64,000 bases of DNA from Daphnia pulex (taxonomy: Eukaryota; Arthropoda; Branchiopoda; Diplostraca; Daphniidae): assembly GCF_021134715.1 (NCBI RefSeq), contig NC_060021.1:11812501-11876500 (forward strand). Reading direction: 5' to 3'. Positions within the stretch are counted from its first letter, which is position 1; every line of letters begins with the position of its first letter. Shown piece by piece: positions 24,701 through 38,547 of the stretch. The notes beneath the pieces are model-generated. The model did no database searches, had not been told where the DNA came from, and saw only the letters and a list, made by a program, of their open reading frames with translations. The position numbers and the translations under genes were made by a program.

Positions 24701-27700
24701 TTTCTTTCTTTTCTTTCGTTTCAAAATGTGGGTCAATTTCTAGGCCAGTAACACACTTGCAGTCTCACACATGTAATGCATACTCTTATTATTATTATTA
24801 TTTCTTTTTGGCTGGCCGAGATGGACTTAACCACCGCCCAAGATTTGATCTCATTTAATTTTTGGCATTTATACACAAGAGTGCCAAATATCTCGAACAA
24901 GTTTGGCTTTTTTTCTTTCATTCTTTGATATTTCTGTGTGAATTGCTCCGACCTCTGCGGTGGCGATTTTATTAGGAGCTGCAGCGGCGGCCAACCGTTT
25001 TTGGGCTCCTTGATATCGCGCCCCCTCTCTGTTTTGTTATCCTTTTACTTTTGTTTTCATAACTGGATCATTGACTTTTTGGCTACATGGGATAATAATA
25101 GCAGTCACTTATTATGTCCCGGACTCTTTTTTTTATTATTCTCCAATTGGAAACGAGTTATTTAGTTCACTCAGTCAGAATTTTAATTTTTCATCATTTT
25201 TTTTCCAAGCGATAGCGACGTCTACGTGTCTCGTGTGGATTGCAATTGATAGATTGGGAATACGAAATCCAGAAAATGAAGAAGTTGATCTCATTTCAAC
25301 AATCCAATCTCTTCACCACCCGCTGCCCCCGTCGTTCCAATAACGGGAGGGGGGGGCGACCTTGTGCCGACTTTTTATTTATTTTTTCTGGTTCGATTCG
25401 ATGACGTAGTCACAAATAAACACACACATAGCTCGCCATTAAATTAAATATTAAACGAAGGGAAGGGAAAAAAACGGCCGCGGTTTGTTATCGTTTGCTG
25501 TTCATTTGTTTCTTTTTGCCATTTTTCTTTTTATTTGAAAAAGTCTCAGCGCCACCAACGTTTTCTATTCTCATGTTTTATTGTAATTTCTTTTGGTAGC
25601 TCATTTCTGTTGTTGCCTTGATCCCTGCAGTGGCGGCGTCGGCCATGTAATAAGCGCGCCTTTTTTTTCATTTTTTCAATGCCATCACCGCCGCCTTTTT
25701 CAAATTTGCGGCGGGAAGATTGGAGTTATTAAACTCAATAGCTCCGATTAACCAACCAAGAGGTGACGCACCGAATCAACGAATTCGATTGTAATTTTTT
25801 TCCCTTACCAAATTCTGTTTGATTGGCACAGCACGGAGGAGAATTTGTGTACACCATAATGCGCGCTGAAACTTTCTAAGTTTGAATTTTTAACAAGTGG
25901 AAAAATTGTTCCATCTGAGGACAAGAAATGAATCTTTCAACTGGTTGACACAAGTGTCAACTTTTATTTTTCTTCCTGGCCGTTGAACCAACTTGAAATC
26001 AAACCCAGAAATTAAAAATTTGGTTTTCCTCCTTTTAGTTGCAGCACGTTGAAACAATTGACCAAATTATTTCTTATCTGAAAATATTTCACAGTGGACA
26101 CTTATTTTAGAATGAAAAAACGCCCTTTCACCTCATTGCCTTTCGTAAGTGAAATGACGGGCCAGCTGGCCATCAGGTTTGAAGGGACAGTTGAAGCAAG
26201 TATGTGCCCAATCACTGTGGTTATTTTCGGTACAAGTATTTGTAGAGTCTGTAAGTGTCAATCGGATAGCAGCGATTCTGTTTTTGGTATTTTCTTTTTC
26301 TTTCTGGCCACTTTTGGCGTGTCGGCTGTTGGTGACGTTGGGACGTGGGGACGTGGGGAATAAATAAAAGAGAAAGTACACACTGGCCAGCGCCCCAGTC
26401 ACTATAGTGGTCCTTGCCATCAGCCATCACTTTTAGGAACTTTGAAATAGGGACAGTCTTCTTATTGGCTGGCTGCCGTGCAAGACAGATGTATTGGGTA
26501 CGAATCCATTTGGAAAATGGCGATAAAATTGTCGTCGTTGAAACTAATTATCTTCTTCTTTCCATCTTTTCAAATGAGTTGCTATCTTGTCTTTGGCATC
26601 AACATTTCTTTTATTTTTAGAAATGTGTCGTGTGGCAAACATCCCTTATCGAGCAGCATCCATTTTAAAAAATATTTTATCATAATTTTTTGAAATGATA
26701 GTTTGCGCCTGTTACTATTATTCTTGTATTAGCCTTATTTTTTGTATTGAAGTCGAGTCAATTCAAGTAATGGCAATATAGTATGGGTCAACTTTTACCT
26801 TCCCAAACGGCCCCGAAACCTGTTGGCTTGCTGCTGCTGCTGAAAACAGCTCCGTCTGTCTGTCTCTCTCTCTCTCTATGTTGCACTTTTGTGTCTGCTG
26901 CTGTGCCGCGTGCCTTTCTCAATTGGCAAACGACCTCGATGGATGATTGTTTGATTTGGGGTTTCTGCCTTTTTTTTTTGTTTTTTTCGTTTCTTGTAAC
27001 ACAAAATGAAACAACCCTCGCACTCTAATTTTTGGGTCTTTCTCTTGTCTATGTACGCATACGCATACAATTACTAATCATTGTTCGTGGCTTCTCTCTC
27101 ACCTTGCACCGTCAGATAACCCACAGGGTGATGTGTAACAATTTACTCACTCCAACAATTTTTCGGGCTTTTTTTTTTCTTCTTTTATTCGACAAAAAAG
27201 GCGAAAAAATGTGGATAAACAAACCTTCGAAAATGGTCTTGAATGGATGATTGTGTAGTCCTCCGTATAAACACACACATGGAGGTTTGGTAACTTTGGT
27301 TCTAAGGTTACGCAAGACGACTGTAATTATAGCGATGACATACTGCTGCGATGATAATGATGATAATTTTCGTCATATAATATGCATGTATATTGTTTTG
27401 TTATTTTCTTTTTCATTCTTTTGCTCTCATCCAGACGAACAGAGATTACAGTGGAGACGGTTAGACGCGCGAAACAAAAGTCAAAAGGGAGAAGTTTTAA
27501 CGAGAAAACAGCCAGACGAATCCGTCATCTTTTTTTTTCTTTTGCCGCTAGCGTAAAGAGAGAATGATGGAGAAAGAAACAACACACGAAAAAACGTTTT
27601 AAATTAAAAAAATCCTCCATTTCAGAACCGAAATCATTTCAGAAAAATTTATACAGAAAAAAAAAATTCAAATGGAATAAGGAGAGTGAATGGCTTTTTT

Positions 27701-28622
27701 CCCCCCATCAGTTACGTGAGTCGTAAGTGTTTTTCCCTTTTTTTAAATGAGTTAAATTCCTCTGCGAAATCCCGTTTTTTGAATTCGATTGACATCGGCG
27801 GTAAGCCCAGCCCTCCCCGTTCCATAAAAGAAAAATCAAAACGGAACACAAACTGGAAATGTTGCTGGGCATTGTGAGCTGAGGCCGAATAATGAGCGCT
27901 AGAGGGGAGATACGACAGAGTAAACTGGGTGGGAAGTGATGGTAGCAGCGGCCCAATTGTGTGTCAACAACACAATTGACCGTCGTAGTTTTCGGGACAG
28001 CACTCGTTTAAAGTTCGAGTTTGCTTGAATTTGAATTGGGAATTGCATCTGAGGGAAAGTTAACGGGAAAACAACAAAAAGTAGAAAAGGAACGAGATTC
28101 GAAATAAAAATCAGGAAAACGGAACAGAAATCGAAGAAATGAATGGGAAAAAAAGATTGCGGTTTTGGTTGTTGAAACGGGATTGAAACAAAATGGGTTG
28201 GGCGACCCGTGGACAGGAAAACAATCAAGAACTTTTTGAGGATTAAGTATCAAAGATAATATTTGCTATTTAAAATTAATTCATTCACGATAATAATCAA
28301 ACAAACTTGAATTGTACGAAACTGCGATTTTAAACGGTTTCGTTCGACTCAAGTCGTCGGCCTCAATTTTTTTTTAAATTTTGTTTTTATGAGTTTTTTT
28401 TTCTGTTTTTAAACTTTAATCGACATCATTTTTAATTTGGTGTTGGTCTTTTCTGAATTGATTACTTGTATATACTCGATGGCTCTGATGATAATGATGT
28501 GGCGATGAAGGAGCTGGAGATTGGTTTCACTTGACACATTTTCCTTTTTCGTTTGCTGTTGGTTTGTTTGCCCCGTTGATTGAACGCTCTCCCTCCGCCC
28601 CTGCGTGTTGATTTTTTGTCGA
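21722..28622. other. Intergenic region between PX1 and PX2
   Basis: No conserved exon was recognised on either strand over 6.9 kb. It holds a (G)11 run at 22515-22525, CT- and T-rich tracts, and short low-complexity open frames. It should contain the PX1 promoter (near 21.75-22.1 kb on the minus strand) and the PX2 3' end. No convincing TATA box was identified. Confidence 0.5.
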
Positions 28623-31600
28623 TTAATTGAAAAACGGCCGTGGGTCGTTGAACGATGGCACCTGAGAAATGTGAAATTTGTCCGTGAGAAAATGACGTCA
28701 AGACCATAATACTATTAATATAGCGACTAATCACTATCTTTAAAGCACCAAAAAGAAGAGTGCACAGTTGTGTGTGTGTGTACTCACGTTGTTGAAGCCT
28801 CCGGGGAAAGAATTGGGCGGTCCTGGTGCAAATTGCGGATTCTTGACATTGGGTTTCCCTTTCGATTCCCGCCATAATTCCAAGTTCAAACGAGGCAGGA
28901 CGGAACTTTTGCAAGGCACGCGAGGATTACTGCGAAACACAAGATTTGAAGAAAAAAGGGATTTACTTTTTGTCTAAAAATGTACGAGATTGGAATGAAA
29001 ATCGAGCTGACAATGAAAAAAGGAGGGGGGGGGAACATACATGGTTACTCTTACGTAACACTCTGGAGGAGGATTGGACTGGTAATCTTATTGTTTTACG
29101 ATATGAGATTTTCTTGAAAAATGAAATAGCCGCGGTCGTCAACTGATCGCCAAATGGGAGATAAAAAACACAAAAACAGAAAACGAAATAGAGACGCGAC
29201 TAATAAGGCAGAGAGTGACGCCATATAATATTTTCAAGGCTATGCGTGCTGTTGGCTATAGTTCAGTAGCACACATTTCGTGCGTGCAGCACCCGTGACG
29301 CAATACAGACCCAACGGTTGCTGCCGCCGCTATGCTTATTTCGATTTGGGCTACATTTTTGTGTTCTTTCGCAAGTTGAAAAAAGCCCACGTTATTGGTT
29401 TTTTTTTCTTTTTTTAAATCAAATCCCGTTGTTGTAATTCGTCGCCCACATCCGACTGTGACGTTCTAAACATTCACGGCCTTGCCAATATCGCTGGACA
29501 GACAAAATCCCCGATTTAATCCAATGGCGTAGTTTTTTTTTTTTATTGGGCGTCGCCATTAGATGCCTTATCACTTCTTAAGTTTTTATGCTGTTTCACT
29601 TTCGCTATATCTTGGGCTACATTTTTCAACAACGTTCGATTTCAACGTGGATCGATCCCGTTCGATTTGGCTTCGACAGAAAAAAAACAAGTTTTCAATT
29701 TTGTTTTTTCTTTTTTTCTTTTTAAATATTTTGATTCAAGCCATGAGCCTAGGGCTTTCATTTTTAAGGGGAAAGTCTTCTGCTGATGGATCGATTTTGT
29801 TCATCACGCTGGTCGATTAGACTTGCATGTGCCTTGTGATGATGCGACGACAGAAGATGAACCTTTCGCCAACAGATTTCCCTTTTATTTTGGATTGGTG
29901 ATGTTTTGAGCTTTTGTTTTATTCAGGGGGTTTGTTATGTATACATGCTGGGGGATTTCCCCCCTATGGTCTGGCCTTACCCCAAGGAGTAATGGTCTTT
30001 GGCCAAAAAGAGTTTATTTGTTTTTTTTTCCCTCTCAACACTTTGTTGTGCTCAACCTTGGTGCTAGTCGGCGAGATCCTCTAGTCCCGAGAGAAAGCTT
30101 TGAAAACCCGCATATTATTGCGCATCTATTTAATGTCTGCAGCAGGAAAGTTTACTATTTTTTTCCCGTTCGATCTGGTCGCCTTTTTTTCCAATTTTCC
30201 AATTTTTCCGCCATTTCGGCGCTACTTGTATTTTGACTAACAGATGGCGCTGCCGACTGTGTTTGGAAAAAAAACGCGCCAGAATTCAAACGCCATTTTT
30301 TCTATTCGTCGATTTTTTTTAAAAGGTTTTTAAATTCACTTACATTTGAGGATCAGGCAGGACCATGGCGTAGACTTGGGCGGTTTCAATGCGATCGCCG
30401 TTGTCGCACAAAAGTCTGGACAATTTGATTTTGCGAATCTCGTTGACTTGATCTGCGTGTCAAATTCGAAACGTGACTCGTTTTGTCGTCATTTGATTGA
30501 AATTGAATTTGATATACCTAGCGTGAATGAATTGGGCAAGCCGCCGTTCTCGTACCAGAACCGATCGCCGTAGCGCAAGTTTTTGAACGTTTCTCCCATG
30601 ATGCAACCGAAAATTGGGCCGACCATACTGCCGGGCAGAGGTCGTTCTGAGATGCCGGCCGTCCACAGGTCAATGTCGTCGGGGGTGGCGTAAGTCTTCG
30701 AGTATTTTTGAAGCGTTTCGTTGGTGAACGATCCGGCCAAATCGTTCCAGTGTCTGGCGCGACGGAGCCCGCAGAATCCTCGGTAGGCGTTGTAGGACGG
30801 AACGCCGTGATCACGGCCTCGTTGCATGTTGAGCGCGGCCAAATCGGTGCCGAAACTCTTGAGCGGCTCGGCGAACAAATGATTAGTCAATTCCTCTGTC
30901 ACGGCGTCGTCGACAGCCTGGGCCACTTGATTCATGAAACCGGCGATGTATCGATCGATGACTCCGCCTTGGTAGGTGTCGAACGGTCGGTTGAACAGCT
31001 CGCTGAGTCTCCTGGAACCAATGTGCTTGTGAGTGACACTCCACTGTTCAATCTGGGACGGAATGACCGAGTGGCCGAAGCGGAAGGCGGCCGCAAAGAA
31101 CGAAACGGGCAGATTGGGATTGGTTTTCGGGTTGTAATCCGACGACAAACCCTGCAGTTTCGTGAGTTAAACAATTATTTTTTAGTTTGATTTATGTCTG
31201 AAATGATTGGATTTATACGTCTCTGTCGAGGAGGAGTCCGTAGTCTTCCATAATGTCTTTGCCCAGGACCATGGGCAAGAATTCGTTGTAGGTGATTTGC
31301 TGGATGTAAGCGGCGATGATGTGTCGCGTTTCCTATTGGGGAAATCAAAATCATTATTTTATTTTGAATAGTAATTGAATAAAGTCGAGTCAAACCTGGA
31401 AGATTCGTTCGTCATCCCAGTGAGGATTGATTTTGCCCAACTGGGCCGCGATTCTGTTGTGTTCTCGCAAGAAAACGGTGTGCAGGGTGACCAACATGAC
31501 CTGCTGGTTGACTCGGCCGTCGCCGGCCTCGAAGCAGAAGAGATCCCGACTGGGCCGCTTGCAGTTGTCGTCGGGATTTTCGGTCCTGGGCGGCAAAAGT

Positions 31601-33911
31601 TCCTTGAGCCCCAAATTGCGCAGGGCCGTGTTGCTGTTGAGCCATCCGCCGCGGAAGGTGCGCAACTTGTGCGACGTGTCTTTGGCCGTTCCGTAGACGA
31701 AACTGGCGTCCAGGAAGCTGGTGACTGTGTTGAAGGTGCTGCGCGATCCCAGTTTGCATTTGTCTTTCAATCCGGTGGCCGATCGGACGAATTCCAGGCA
31801 ACGCCGTCCGAACAGAGAGTAGAAAGGATCATTGGCCGGGATATCGATGGGCCAGCAGGCCGGGTGGCGTCGATCGGGAGACACGTCGCAGCATTTGGGC
31901 TCGGCATTCGTCCTGGGATCTGCAAGATTTTTCAATCCATTCAAATGAGTTTGGGACTAGTGGGTTGGTTGACGCAGAGGTCGTTTTTAAAATCATTTAT
32001 CGATTGCGTCAAGCCAAGTGAATGTCTTATGACATTCGGCTTTCGAAAGGGACTTAAAAGTTGCGACATTTATCTCATTTCACCTCGTTGTCCATAAAGA
32101 ATGCTGCCCAGCCCCATTTAAATGGCCTTCCCTTTGCCCATTTATAATCGGGGTGGGGGGAATGCTGGACGAGATTGGAATAGCAAAACAGGTGGGAAAT
32201 GATTGGGAAACGATGCAGACGTCGTCGATCTGATGCAATCGAATTGACTTGCTGATGTGCTGTTACCCGTGCCAGCTCGAATGATATCTGCTTTGAATTC
32301 AAGTTGGACGGACAACAACCTTGAAGTGAATTTGGCTTTCTGGGCGATTAGCAAGGTCGGATAAAAAGAGACAATGCCACATCCCTGTTATGTTTTTAGG
32401 TTGGATCTCCCTTTCATTTTTTATTTGATTGCATTAATCAAGATTTAATAGTCTTTTCTACTTTTTCATTCGGAGGGATTTTCTCTCTCAAATTACAATC
32501 TCTCTGAGATTAGACTCTTGAGTGTATGTGGTAACGAAAATCCATCTTCCCAAATTTGGGCGCGGTCCACAGTCGATAGGAGGCCAATGTGGACATGGAT
32601 GGCCAAAGTTGAGAAAGTTTCCCAAACCGATGCGATTGGAAACACACGAATCATCACAAGATGGAATCACTATTCGCGATTGCGTAACCATCCCCCAACC
32701 ACTGCCAAACAGTGTGCACAGTCTCCCTCGTACGGTCGAGTGAGTACGTGCCATTAAGTATCGATAATTAGAGCAACACGAAACGACAAGCGAGAAATTA
32801 GGCGACTAGCGGAAACCAATCAATAAATAAAGATCGCTTTCTTTGTTTTGGCCTACAGGCGTTGTGTGTGTGTGGGCATTGCAATGGCTGCTGGGAGTTA
32901 TAAATAGAAACGAACCTTTAGTTTCTGCTCCAGAAGCCATGTCGTGATCAATCAGCTGGCCGAACGCCGGCAGGAAGACTGTGACTGCGTGATCGTGAAA
33001 GCCGAGATCGCGATGGATGGTGGACGAAATGTAACGGGCCGTCGGCAGCTGTTCGCCGGTGACTGAAATGCGCGGCAGGCTGATGTCTGCGTTTGGATTT
33101 ATTTAATAGCAATGAAATTAGAAAAATGCATTCACGAAAGAATAAGATGATAAATATCATCTGCTGTATGGTAAGGTGAAATACCATCGGCGTAGTCGGG
33201 TGGGATGAGGCGACGGAACGGGGCTGAGATGGCGCCCCAGTTTGGATTGTCTAAATTGTTGCACGTGCCGTCGTAGTTGCGGAACCGTTTGAGCTCACAC
33301 TTTTGTGGCTTGGAGCAAAAACGGCCGATGGAGGTCTTGAAAACGTCGATGAGTGGCAAGGCCTCGTGAATCTCGTTGGATTCCATTTTGTGCCTGCAGA
33401 CAAGTTGAAACCATCGTCGTTTTTAAATATCCGCACCGTTTGACCGTTTTTTTTTAAAGGAAATGAATTGTTTTGATTCTTTACTCTAAGGCCAGGAGGC
33501 GACTGGTTTCCAGCAGAGTTTCGGCCAGTTGCTCGGCGTTGGTTCCATCCCTGGACTCGATGAGTCTGAATTCTTTTGAGGCTTTGCTGAACGCCCGGTT
33601 GATGGACTCTTGACTGATGCATGTTTCTCTAGACAAATCAAATATAGAAAAACGATTATGACAGGTGTTGGGGCCAATTGACAGTTGTTTGATTCTTTTG
33701 TTCCATACCCGTTGCCTTTGGGCACGACGAGGGCGCATTTGGGTCCGGATTGGTGCAGCTGCTGCTGCGACGGCAGTCGGCCGAACGCGGGTTTCTGGAA
33801 GGGAGGCGGTTGCGCCACTGCGGCCATCGCTCCCATCAACGCCAACAAGGACCAAATGACCCATCGCGGCTGTTGTTGTTGTTGCCCGCGGAATGCGCTG
33901 CCGGTCGCCAT
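28623..33911 (-). CDS. Animal haem peroxidase PX2, secreted (chorion-peroxidase-like)
   Basis: Exons in transcription order: 33911-33709, 33628-33485, 33393-33185, 33086-32916, 31919-31396, 31332-31219, 31151-30518, 30452-30344, 28929-28788, 28661-28623, giving 762 aa with all phases closing. After a Gln5-containing start, [18 protein letters not shown] is a signal peptide, followed by a Pro/Gln-rich stretch. Motifs: FGQLIDHDM (Asp ~232, distal His ~233), [44 protein letters not shown] (proximal His ~482), [22 protein letters not shown]. The usual Trp before GQ is Phe. Compared with PX1 and PX3 it has fewer introns in the core, and a longer Pro/Asn/Phe-rich tail encoded by two extra 3' exons beyond a 1.4-kb intron. 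Confidence 0.92.
28769..28782. repeat. (GT)n microsatellite
   Basis: Short GT dinucleotide run just outside the donor site of the penultimate PX2 exon, in the PX2 intron on the minus strand. Confidence 0.7.
28930..30343 (-). other. 1.4-kb intron near the 3' end of PX2
   Basis: Donor GTAAGT (minus strand, at 30343) after the codons for PDPQ, acceptor TTCGCAG at 28930. It is the longest intron of the gene, while the homologous intron in PX1 is only 70 nt. No coding exon was seen inside. Confidence 0.7.
31920..32915 (-). other. 1.0-kb intron of PX2
   Basis: Lies directly after the WGQ-type catalytic exon. Donor GTTCGT at 32915 (minus), acceptor TTGCAG at 31920. The matching introns in PX1 and PX3 are about 190 and 450 nt. 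No coding exon was recognised inside. Confidence 0.65.
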
Positions 33912-36900
33912 AAACCCACATACAAATCACGACAGCAACAAGATGGTCCACCGTTAAGAAAAAGAAAAGAGGAATGAGAGACTATGAGATAATAAAAGGG
34001 AATTACCACCCGATTGGGGTGGGGGGGGATTATCGAGTTGGTGAATATATTATAGTCGACGGAAAATTTAGCGCTTTCAATTCAAGTGAAACGAGAGCCC
34101 CGTTTGTTGTCCGTCCTCGGGTGTTATTTACGACACGGTCGTGTGATTTGGACAGCCAACGGACGCCACGGCTTATTCCGCTCTGTTCTTCTTTCTTCTT
34201 CTGGCCTGTGTGAACGTTGTTTCCCGTCGGGCGAATGTTTGGACGCAACAGATTTGTCTCTCCCTCGCAGCTACTTTGTCCGTTAACTGTATCCCTTATC
34301 TTTGACTTTGCGCCGTTTCCCCGTTGACTGGAGAGACGCTTGAAAGATGTGAAGGACCTACTTTTTATTTATTTCTAAAGAGGTTTTTCTCCTATTTCTT
34401 CTCTAGAAGAGAAATGAAACCGTTCCGAATGTGCGATTGGAAACGGTGGGCACATATACGTGAATCGCTCGCCGCAATGGAGTCGTCGTCTCGGCCCGTG
34501 TGAAACGGGTGGGCGTCGCCTTCATCATCTTTCCTCCTCCCAATTGCGAATGAATGAAAACGCATCGACACCGCATCATACCAGCAGATCGAGTTCTCTT
34601 TTTCTCGGCTTCTGTTCTCCACTTGTTAGTTGCCAGCGTGTCCAGCGGCTGCCCCTTTTTTTTCTGTTTTATTCACCGACACGCTGAATAATTTCTAATC
34701 CGCTTGTCTCCTTTCTCCGTCCGTCCACCCCGAATCATTCTTCCTCTTGAGAGAAGAGAAGAGAAAACCGGTGTGGCTATCGTAATGAGTTACAATAACA
34801 ACAGACTTGTTTTGTTTTTTGGGTTGTGTATAGCCAATTAAAATGCAACAACCCTTGCTCATTGCATTGCTCCTTCCCTCTTCATCTTTTGGCTGTCAGC
34901 CGGGCGACGCGCTTGACGAGATGACGGAATTGGTCGGATTCCATCAATCGGCAACATGTGACGTTATTTTTACAGGAATCGAGTCAAACAATTTCCCTGC
35001 AGTCCACGTATACGAAAGAATACGGGCGAGAAAAGTTATGAGGTCCTCCCGTAATGTTGCGGTACTTCTATCAAAAAAAGAACTGAATAACAGCCGAGGT
35101 TCGCGTGTGAGAAAAAAAGGGATTTGCGCGGCAGTCACAATGATTGTATTGTTGTTGGCGACTGGGCCTATATTCACTAGCAATGGAGATCCCACGTACC
35201 TACGGTCTATGTGGGCCAGTTGGCCAGTTAACCGACGTCACCCCTTTTTCCCTGTTTACCGCAGTCCCAGACTCCCATCAGAAGCACCGACTCGGTAAAG
35301 AAAAAAACAAACAATTGTGGCGCGCATACAAAACTGGTTGTACACTGGTCGCTTCAATGATTTCGTTCGACATACTAATAATATTTGTGTGCATTTCCAC
35401 TCAGCAATCAAATGGATCACTTACCTCATTCTAATGTGACGATGCCCACCGATTTGATGTCACTGAAAAGTCAATCGGCTCCAAACAATTGTGATCGCGG
35501 AGTGGGCGGAAAAGATTTGAATGGAACACTCTTGATCCGTTGCAACACGTTTGATTGTGCGCGATGGGCAGTCGAATGGAGCAAACTCGTCAGAGACTTT
35601 GAAGGAGTCGTAGTAGGTTCCGTTGGAGGTATTATGTGCGTCCGTCAGGCAACACCATTCAACGTCTTGTGACGTCGTATTTCTCTTTGCAAGCTGTTCT
35701 ACCTTACAGGGCCCCTCTATATATACTGGTCGTCGTCGTCCTGGCGTGCGTGAGTGCCAGCGACGGAGGGCGGGTGGTGGTAGTGGCCGGTGGTGGCGGT
35801 TACGGGAGGAACAGCGAAAGCAGGTGGTGGTGGTAGTAGCGGCGGTGGCGGCCCAGTACGGAGAAATGGGGAGATCAAATAAGACCAGAAGCCAAAAAAA
35901 ACAAGACGAAAAAACCCTCCCCAACAACCAGAATGAGGGGGGGCAGGGAGGAAGGGGGCTATGCACATGCAGTGCACAACTAAACTGGCGAATATTGTCG
36001 GGAATTAGCCACCTCCAAAAGCAGCGGGAGGGAACTGTTGCAGGCGGAGAAAATGTGTGAATGTGAGCTGGATAAAACGCTTCCCGGTGAAAAAAAGGAA
36101 AAAAAAAGAATATTCCAAACTAGCGAGCCCATGCAAACTATGCGAGTATAGGATAGGTTATCCCGTGTAGTGGACCAGATGGCATCTATTTTTCGCTTTG
36201 TGTCTGGCCAGTGCGACCGCCTCGTGAAATAAGGAGGAAAGAAAGAATTCGATTTTTTATTTTTATTTTGCCTTTTGGCTGCGGGAAGGCTAAAACAAAA
36301 AATGAAAAACGCGTTCGCCGGTCGAAATTAAAGAAAGAAAATGGTGTCAACAATTCGCCATATCTCTCGCTCTGTAATTATAATTCACTCTAAATTCGAT
36401 TATGTCGACCAGGTAACAGCAACAGCGAACGGGTACATTCGTCAAGTTCAATGCGAATCCAAACTGTTGGCTTCCCCATTCAAATACAATCAAACAAACA
36501 CCTGGACAGTTGTTGTCACACCGTCCGGCTGAAGACGGCCGACGTGTCACGAATTGGTCGCTTCCCGCGCCTCTCCCAGGCCCCCGCTAGCAAAACAAAA
36601 CAGTTCCACTAACCTCTTTTTGTTTCTCACTGAATTTTATTTCTCTCGTCGATATATCGGATGACTACCAGGTGTAAAACATTCGATAAGAACCTACTAC
36701 TAGCGTAAATTTTGTTTGGGTTTTTTTTCGCGGTCATTTCGAGCATTAACGGGTGTTAAATTGATTTCTTATTTTCCTTTTTATTTTTTTTGTCTTTTGG
36801 CACAAATAATTTTTTGTGTGTGTTCGTTTTTTTTATTAATTGTGTCGGGCAAAGTGAAACACGCCGAGCAACAAAGCATCCCCTAAAGTTTGATAATTGA

Positions 36901-38547
36901 GCCTCGAGAAATTGAATCCAGTCACACAATTGTGTCTCGAATGAACGAACGGTGGACGAGCGCGCCCGCCCAGTCTCAGCTTCCACTTTCAATGCTGTTG
37001 GGTATAATGGCCTTTTCTAATAACTTGTTTTTTTCAATTTTCTCATCCATACATGATTTTTTTTTTACTTTTTACGATGAACAGTAAATTATTTTGGCGT
37101 TTGTCGATTTCTGTTAGCTCTCTAATTTTTATTTCGTTTGAAAATAATTGCGACACTTTGCCCTTGTCCTCGACGAGTTGTGATCCGTTTGTTGTTGTTT
37201 TTTCCATTCGCTGCCGACTTTCTTATCGGCCAGCGTGAACATTCCGACGACGACTACCGGATAATAATAAATGACGAATAATATAATGATGCAATGCTGG
37301 TCTGATTTTTAATGAATTGAATTGTAAGATCACGACGGAGATTTTTTAAAAATAACTGGTAGAAAGCGCACATCCAGCAGATTTGACTTTCTCTTTCCCC
37401 CCTGATTTTTATTTTTGGGTTCTGCTAATTTGGATGGAGCGCGAAAAACTGACGTGATATGGCAGGTGTAGATTTGAAATCACATATGCTGTGGATTGCG
37501 TAACGGGCGAGGCTGGAAGGGCGCGCGGTGATTGATTGAAATAATACTATTTCGTCATTGTCTATGTTATTACATCTTCCAATTGAAATGAATTCATCCG
37601 CCTCTATTTTTTCGTAGGCTAGAGAGAGAGTCGACTGCCACTTTTTCTTCCTCCTCCTTGGATGATTCAATTTTTTTTGTAAAAACTCGTATGCACATTG
37701 AACATGTATTCCATGTTTTGCCTATTGGCTGCGTAGATATGGACACGGTTTGCAATTGAGGACTCTGCTGTGCTGCCTCGCAATCGTTCGGTTTGGTTTT
37801 TTCCCTTTTTTATTTTGTTTGAGGCTCAAAGGCTGCGGCCGGAGCACATCTGGTCTCAGTGGTGGTGCAGCGGTTGGTGGCTGGATGGCCCACTTCTTTT
37901 TATTTCTCCTTCGTCATCACTGGCCTGCGCTATATGTACGTACGAATGGTGTCTTGTGTTATGTGTGCGTCTGTGTGCGAATCAACTTGGAATGAAATTC
38001 AGCGTCATCTCGGCAGGCTATAGGGCATAGATGATTTATTGGTCAAAGGAAAAAAAAATGTAATTGAACGCCGTCAGCATTTCAGTGGAGAACACTTATC
38101 AAATGTACAACACAAAAGGAACAGACAATCCAGCAGACAGCAGATGTATCTACTCCTATAAATTAGAATCAAAACAATTTAAATTCTTTTCATCTATAAT
38201 ATATGAATCCAATGGCTGGTTCTAATCAAGCTCTTTTTTTTATTATGTATAGTTTTAAAATTTGTGCATCAAATATATTTCGTCTATTTTAGAAAAATTT
38301 CAAATTCACAAAAATTAAAGTAAAATTATTAAGTAAGTTTTTTTTCTTGTTTTTGTAAATTTGTCTCCGGTCCGTCTCGTTAAAGTCTCTTATTATTTTT
38401 ATTTGTTTCTCCTCCCTCCCTCCCCCCTATCCTGGTTTAGTTGTTCCACTCTCTCGCTTTCACGCACGTACAGACCTTGTCGATGTCGTTGTTGTTGCTT
38501 TTTTGGCGTGTTCTCAAAATAGCCTTTTTATTTCGCGTGGAAGTCGA
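33912..38547. other. Intergenic region upstream of PX2
   Basis: No conserved exon recognised. The GC-richer patch 35460-36060 carries overlapping open frames on both strands, but these are built of GGT/GTG/CCN repeats and lack ATG starts. The remainder is AT-rich with runs of T and A. Confidence 0.5.

Noticed and set aside
31375..32097. 240-codon plus-strand open frame opposite PX2
   Set aside because: Antisense shadow of the 524-nt PX2 exon; no independent motifs. Similar shadows lie opposite PX1, PX3 and PX4 exons.
35460..36060. Overlapping open frames on both strands, Pro-rich or Gly/Val/Trp-rich
   Set aside because: Built from GGT/GTG/CCN repeats, with non-ATG starts and no splice support; mirror frames of simple sequence.
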